The notes under the pieces: generated by a model | Told to the model about the DNA's origin: nothing | The model's input: the letters and a program-made list of their open reading frames with translations, nothing else | Databases searched by the model: none | Shown here: one piece after another, positions 62,426 through 64,000 of the stretch | How positions within the stretch are numbered: position 1 is the first letter of the stretch | Layout: each line of letters begins with the position of its first letter | Assembly: GCF_022867885.1 (NCBI RefSeq) | Contig: NZ_JALIFP010000001.1 | Span: forward strand, 62,001 to 126,000 | Direction of reading: 5' to 3' | Length of the DNA: 64,000 nucleotides | DNA from: Lederbergia sp. NSJ-179 | GTDB lineage: Bacteria; Bacillota; Bacilli; Bacillales; Bacillaceae_C | Made by a program: the position numbers and the translations under genes

Positions 62426-63385
62426 ATGCAAAAAGAAGAATGTATTATTGTTGGCGGCGGACCTTGCGGATTAGCGGCTGCCATTGCTTTGAAAGATATG
62501 GGGAAAAATCCACTTGTCATTGAAAAAGGAAATATTGCCAATGCTTTATATCATTATCCTACCCATCAAACTTTTTTTAGTTCAAGTGAAAGGCTTGCGA
62601 TTGGCGATGTGCCCTTTATTACAGTGGAACGAAAGCCAAAGAGAAATCAGGCCCTTACATATTATCGTGAAGTCGTAAAACAAAAAGATTTAAGGATTCA
62701 TCGTTATGAAACAGTATTACATGTAAAAAAAGAAAATGGTTTATTTAAAGTGGAAACATCGATAGATTCGTATGAAGCAAAATATGTGATCATTGCGACT
62801 GGTTATTATGATCATCCTAATTATATGGATATTCCAGGTGAAGATCTCGATAAAGTCTTTCATTACTTTAAAGAGGGTCATCCATACTTTGATACAGATG
62901 TGGCGGTCATCGGCGGGAAAAATTCAGCGGTCGATGCAGCTTTGGAACTTCACAATGCAGGGGCAAGAGTGACCTGTTTATACCGTGGCAGCGATTATTC
63001 CCCAAGTGTAAAGCCCTGGATTCTACCTGAATTCCAAGCTTTAGTAAAGAATGGGGAGATCGAGATGCAGTTTAATGCTCATGTGATCGAAATAAAACCA
63101 ACCTCTCTAAGCTATCAAGTAGGAGAAGAAATAAAAGAGATTAAAAATGATTTTGTGTTTGCGATGACGGGCTACCATCCAGATCATCCCTTTATTAGGG
63201 AAATGGGGGTGGAAATTGATCCTGTTACAGGCAGACCTCATTTTGATCCTGAAACAATGGAAACGAATATTGAGAATTTATTTATCGCCGGTGTCCTTGC
63301 AGCCGGAAATGAAGCGAATGAAATCTTTATTGAAAATGGACGTTTGCACGGTGGATTGATCGCTGCCTATATAAGGGAGAAATGA
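62426..63385 (+). CDS. ypdA: bacillithiol disulfide reductase YpdA (Bdr)
   Basis: 319-residue FAD/NADPH oxidoreductase. FAD motif IVGGGPCGLAAA with Cys14, the cysteine important in Staphylococcus YpdA; this numbering supports ATG 62426 (AGGAG 9-10 nt upstream) over ATG 62420. NADPH motif VIGGKNSAVDAALE lies mid-protein, and GVLAAGNEANEIFIENGR near the end. It recycles bacillithiol disulfide in the pathway served by BrxB. Confidence 0.94.
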   Translation: MQKEECIIVGGGPCGLAAAIALKDMGKNPLVIEKGNIANALYHYPTHQTFFSSSERLAIGDVPFITVERKPKRNQALTYYREVVKQKDLRIHRYETVLHVKKENGLFKVETSIDSYEAKYVIIATGYYDHPNYMDIPGEDLDKVFHYFKEGHPYFDTDVAVIGGKNSAVDAALELHNAGARVTCLYRGSDYSPSVKPWILPEFQALVKNGEIEMQFNAHVIEIKPTSLSYQVGEEIKEIKNDFVFAMTGYHPDHPFIREMGVEIDPVTGRPHFDPETMETNIENLFIAGVLAAGNEANEIFIENGRLHGGLIAAYIREK

Positions 63386-63416
63386 TTTACTTCTATTTGA
63401 GGATGTTCAAAAAGTT

Positions 63417-63452
63417 AGTCTGGGGAGAAGAATGTTCAGCGTTCCCCAGACT
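63417..63452 (-). terminator. hairpin at the 3' end of ansA
   Basis: AGTCTGGGG (63417-63425) pairs with CCCCAGACT (63444-63452). The ansA stop (63436-63438) lies in its loop. It may serve both convergent genes. Confidence 0.6.
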
Positions 63453-64000
63453 TCGTTATGTAGTTTGGATGTTGAAAAAGCTGGGCTAGTTGCGCTAAAT
63501 GGGTTGTTTTGGTTAAGGCGATGAGAAGCTTTATCCTTGCTTTTTGGCCATTTAAGCCATTACAGAAGATCACACCCATTTCTTTCAGTTGCTTTCCGCC
63601 GCCTTCATAATCATAGACATCTTGTGCACTACCTTTATAACAACGTGAAACTAAAATAACCGGGATATTTGCTTGGAGTAATTTTTTGAGCCCATCTAAG
63701 CAGTGTGGAGGAAGATTTCCCTGTCCAAGCGCCTCGATAACAACTCCGTCATACTTCAATTGCTGGATGGCTGTAAATAGATCAGAATCCATTCCCGCAT
63801 ATGCCTTTAGTAAGGCCACTCGTTTATTGAGTCGATTAGGTTGATACTTTTCAACATAGAGTGGTTTATGGTGAAACAGAATTTCCCGTTTTGTGACAAT
63901 TCCGATTGGTCCATACTGCGGACTCTGAAAAGTTGAAACATTACTGGCATGAGTTTTCGTTACATTTTTTGCCGTATGAATTTCATCATTTAAAACCACT
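63436..64000 (-). CDS. ansA: L-asparaginase, 3' part (cut by window end)
   Basis: The last 187 or so codons of a type I-like L-asparaginase, which converts asparagine to aspartate and ammonia. Family segments: VLNDEIHTAKNVTKTHASNVSTFQSPQYGPIG and the LGQGNLPP motif in VVIEALGQGNLPP. The frame is open to the window edge; the apparent GTG at 63999 is an internal valine codon. Position after ypdA agrees with B. subtilis. Confidence 0.92.
   Translation of the reverse strand, partial: VVLNDEIHTAKNVTKTHASNVSTFQSPQYGPIGIVTKREILFHHKPLYVEKYQPNRLNKRVALLKAYAGMDSDLFTAIQQLKYDGVVIEALGQGNLPPHCLDGLKKLLQANIPVILVSRCYKGSAQDVYDYEGGGKQLKEMGVIFCNGLNGQKARIKLLIALTKTTHLAQLAQLFQHPNYITKSGER

Overview
The window is chromosomal DNA of a low-GC, endospore-forming Bacillaceae bacterium. 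The gene order follows the Bacillus subtilis segment yqiW-yqjE-yqjH-zwf-rnz-namA-proI-yqjQ-yqjW/X-yqkB-yqkF-nudF-yqxK-spoIIM-fur-yqzK-xerD-drm-dacF-spoIIA-sigF-spoVAF-lysA-ribT-scpAB-dacB-spmAB-rluB-resABCDE-sigX/rsiX-ribU-fer-ypbB-recS-ypbDEF-ypbG-mecB-ypdA-ansA almost continuously. Sporulation genes (spoIIM, dacF, spoIIAA/AB/sigF, spoVAF, dacB, spmA/B), the bacillithiol-linked genes brxB and ypdA, and frequent TTG/GTG starts behind strong Shine-Dalgarno sequences fit this. The species cannot be named from the sequence alone.

Layout. 1-640: no convincing gene; a chain of small hairpins and a minus-strand terminator-like hairpin. 640-13500: bacilliredoxin, an L,D-transpeptidase, the miniprotein Prli42 (30 codons), an M20 peptidase, a CheW-like protein, two Y-family polymerases (PolYA, PolYB), G6PD, RNase Z, NamA, P5C reductase and a short-chain dehydrogenase whose C-terminus is cut by a one-base G-run contraction. 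13698-17530: CDGSH protein, HesB-like YqkB, xpaC-yaaN, then a decayed biofilm-control locus: a TasA/camelysin fragment, a small SinI-like gene, and a sinI-sinR unit whose sinR has lost its recognition helix, all behind a cyclic-di-GMP-I riboswitch on the minus strand. 17534-31250: yqkF, nudF, endonuclease Q, spoIIM, fur (PerR-box promoter), yqzK, xerD, drm, dacF, spoIIA, spoVAF, lysA, ribT. The spoVAA-AE genes, punA and the riboflavin synthesis genes that sit here in B. subtilis are absent from these positions.

31354-38193 is an accessory carbohydrate island: AraC regulator, xylose-isomerase-like TIM-barrel protein, PmoA/DUF6807 protein, GH95-like glycosidase and a sugar-binding lipoprotein with a catabolite-repression-like site, but no ABC permeases. 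38378-51986: condensin subunits, spore maturation genes, rluB, the Res cytochrome-c biogenesis and respiration regulon, sigX-rsiX behind a sigma-X-type promoter, and the FMN-riboswitch-controlled riboflavin transporter ribU. 52024-64000: ferredoxin, ypbB-recS-ypbD-ypbE operon, ypbF, a large membrane-anchored SF2 helicase of unknown function, a minus-strand spore-like small protein, ypbG, mecB, ypdA and the 3' part of ansA.

Non-coding features that stand out: a dispersed two-hairpin element present three times with compensatory base changes (21.8, 25.8 and 39.7 kb), two tandem arrays of about 21-bp units (11.8-12.1 kb and 59.85-59.98 kb), and a long palindromic intergenic repeat at 1.8-1.9 kb with a degenerate relative near 10.3 kb. 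I made no database comparison; family assignments come from recognised motifs and remembered homologues.
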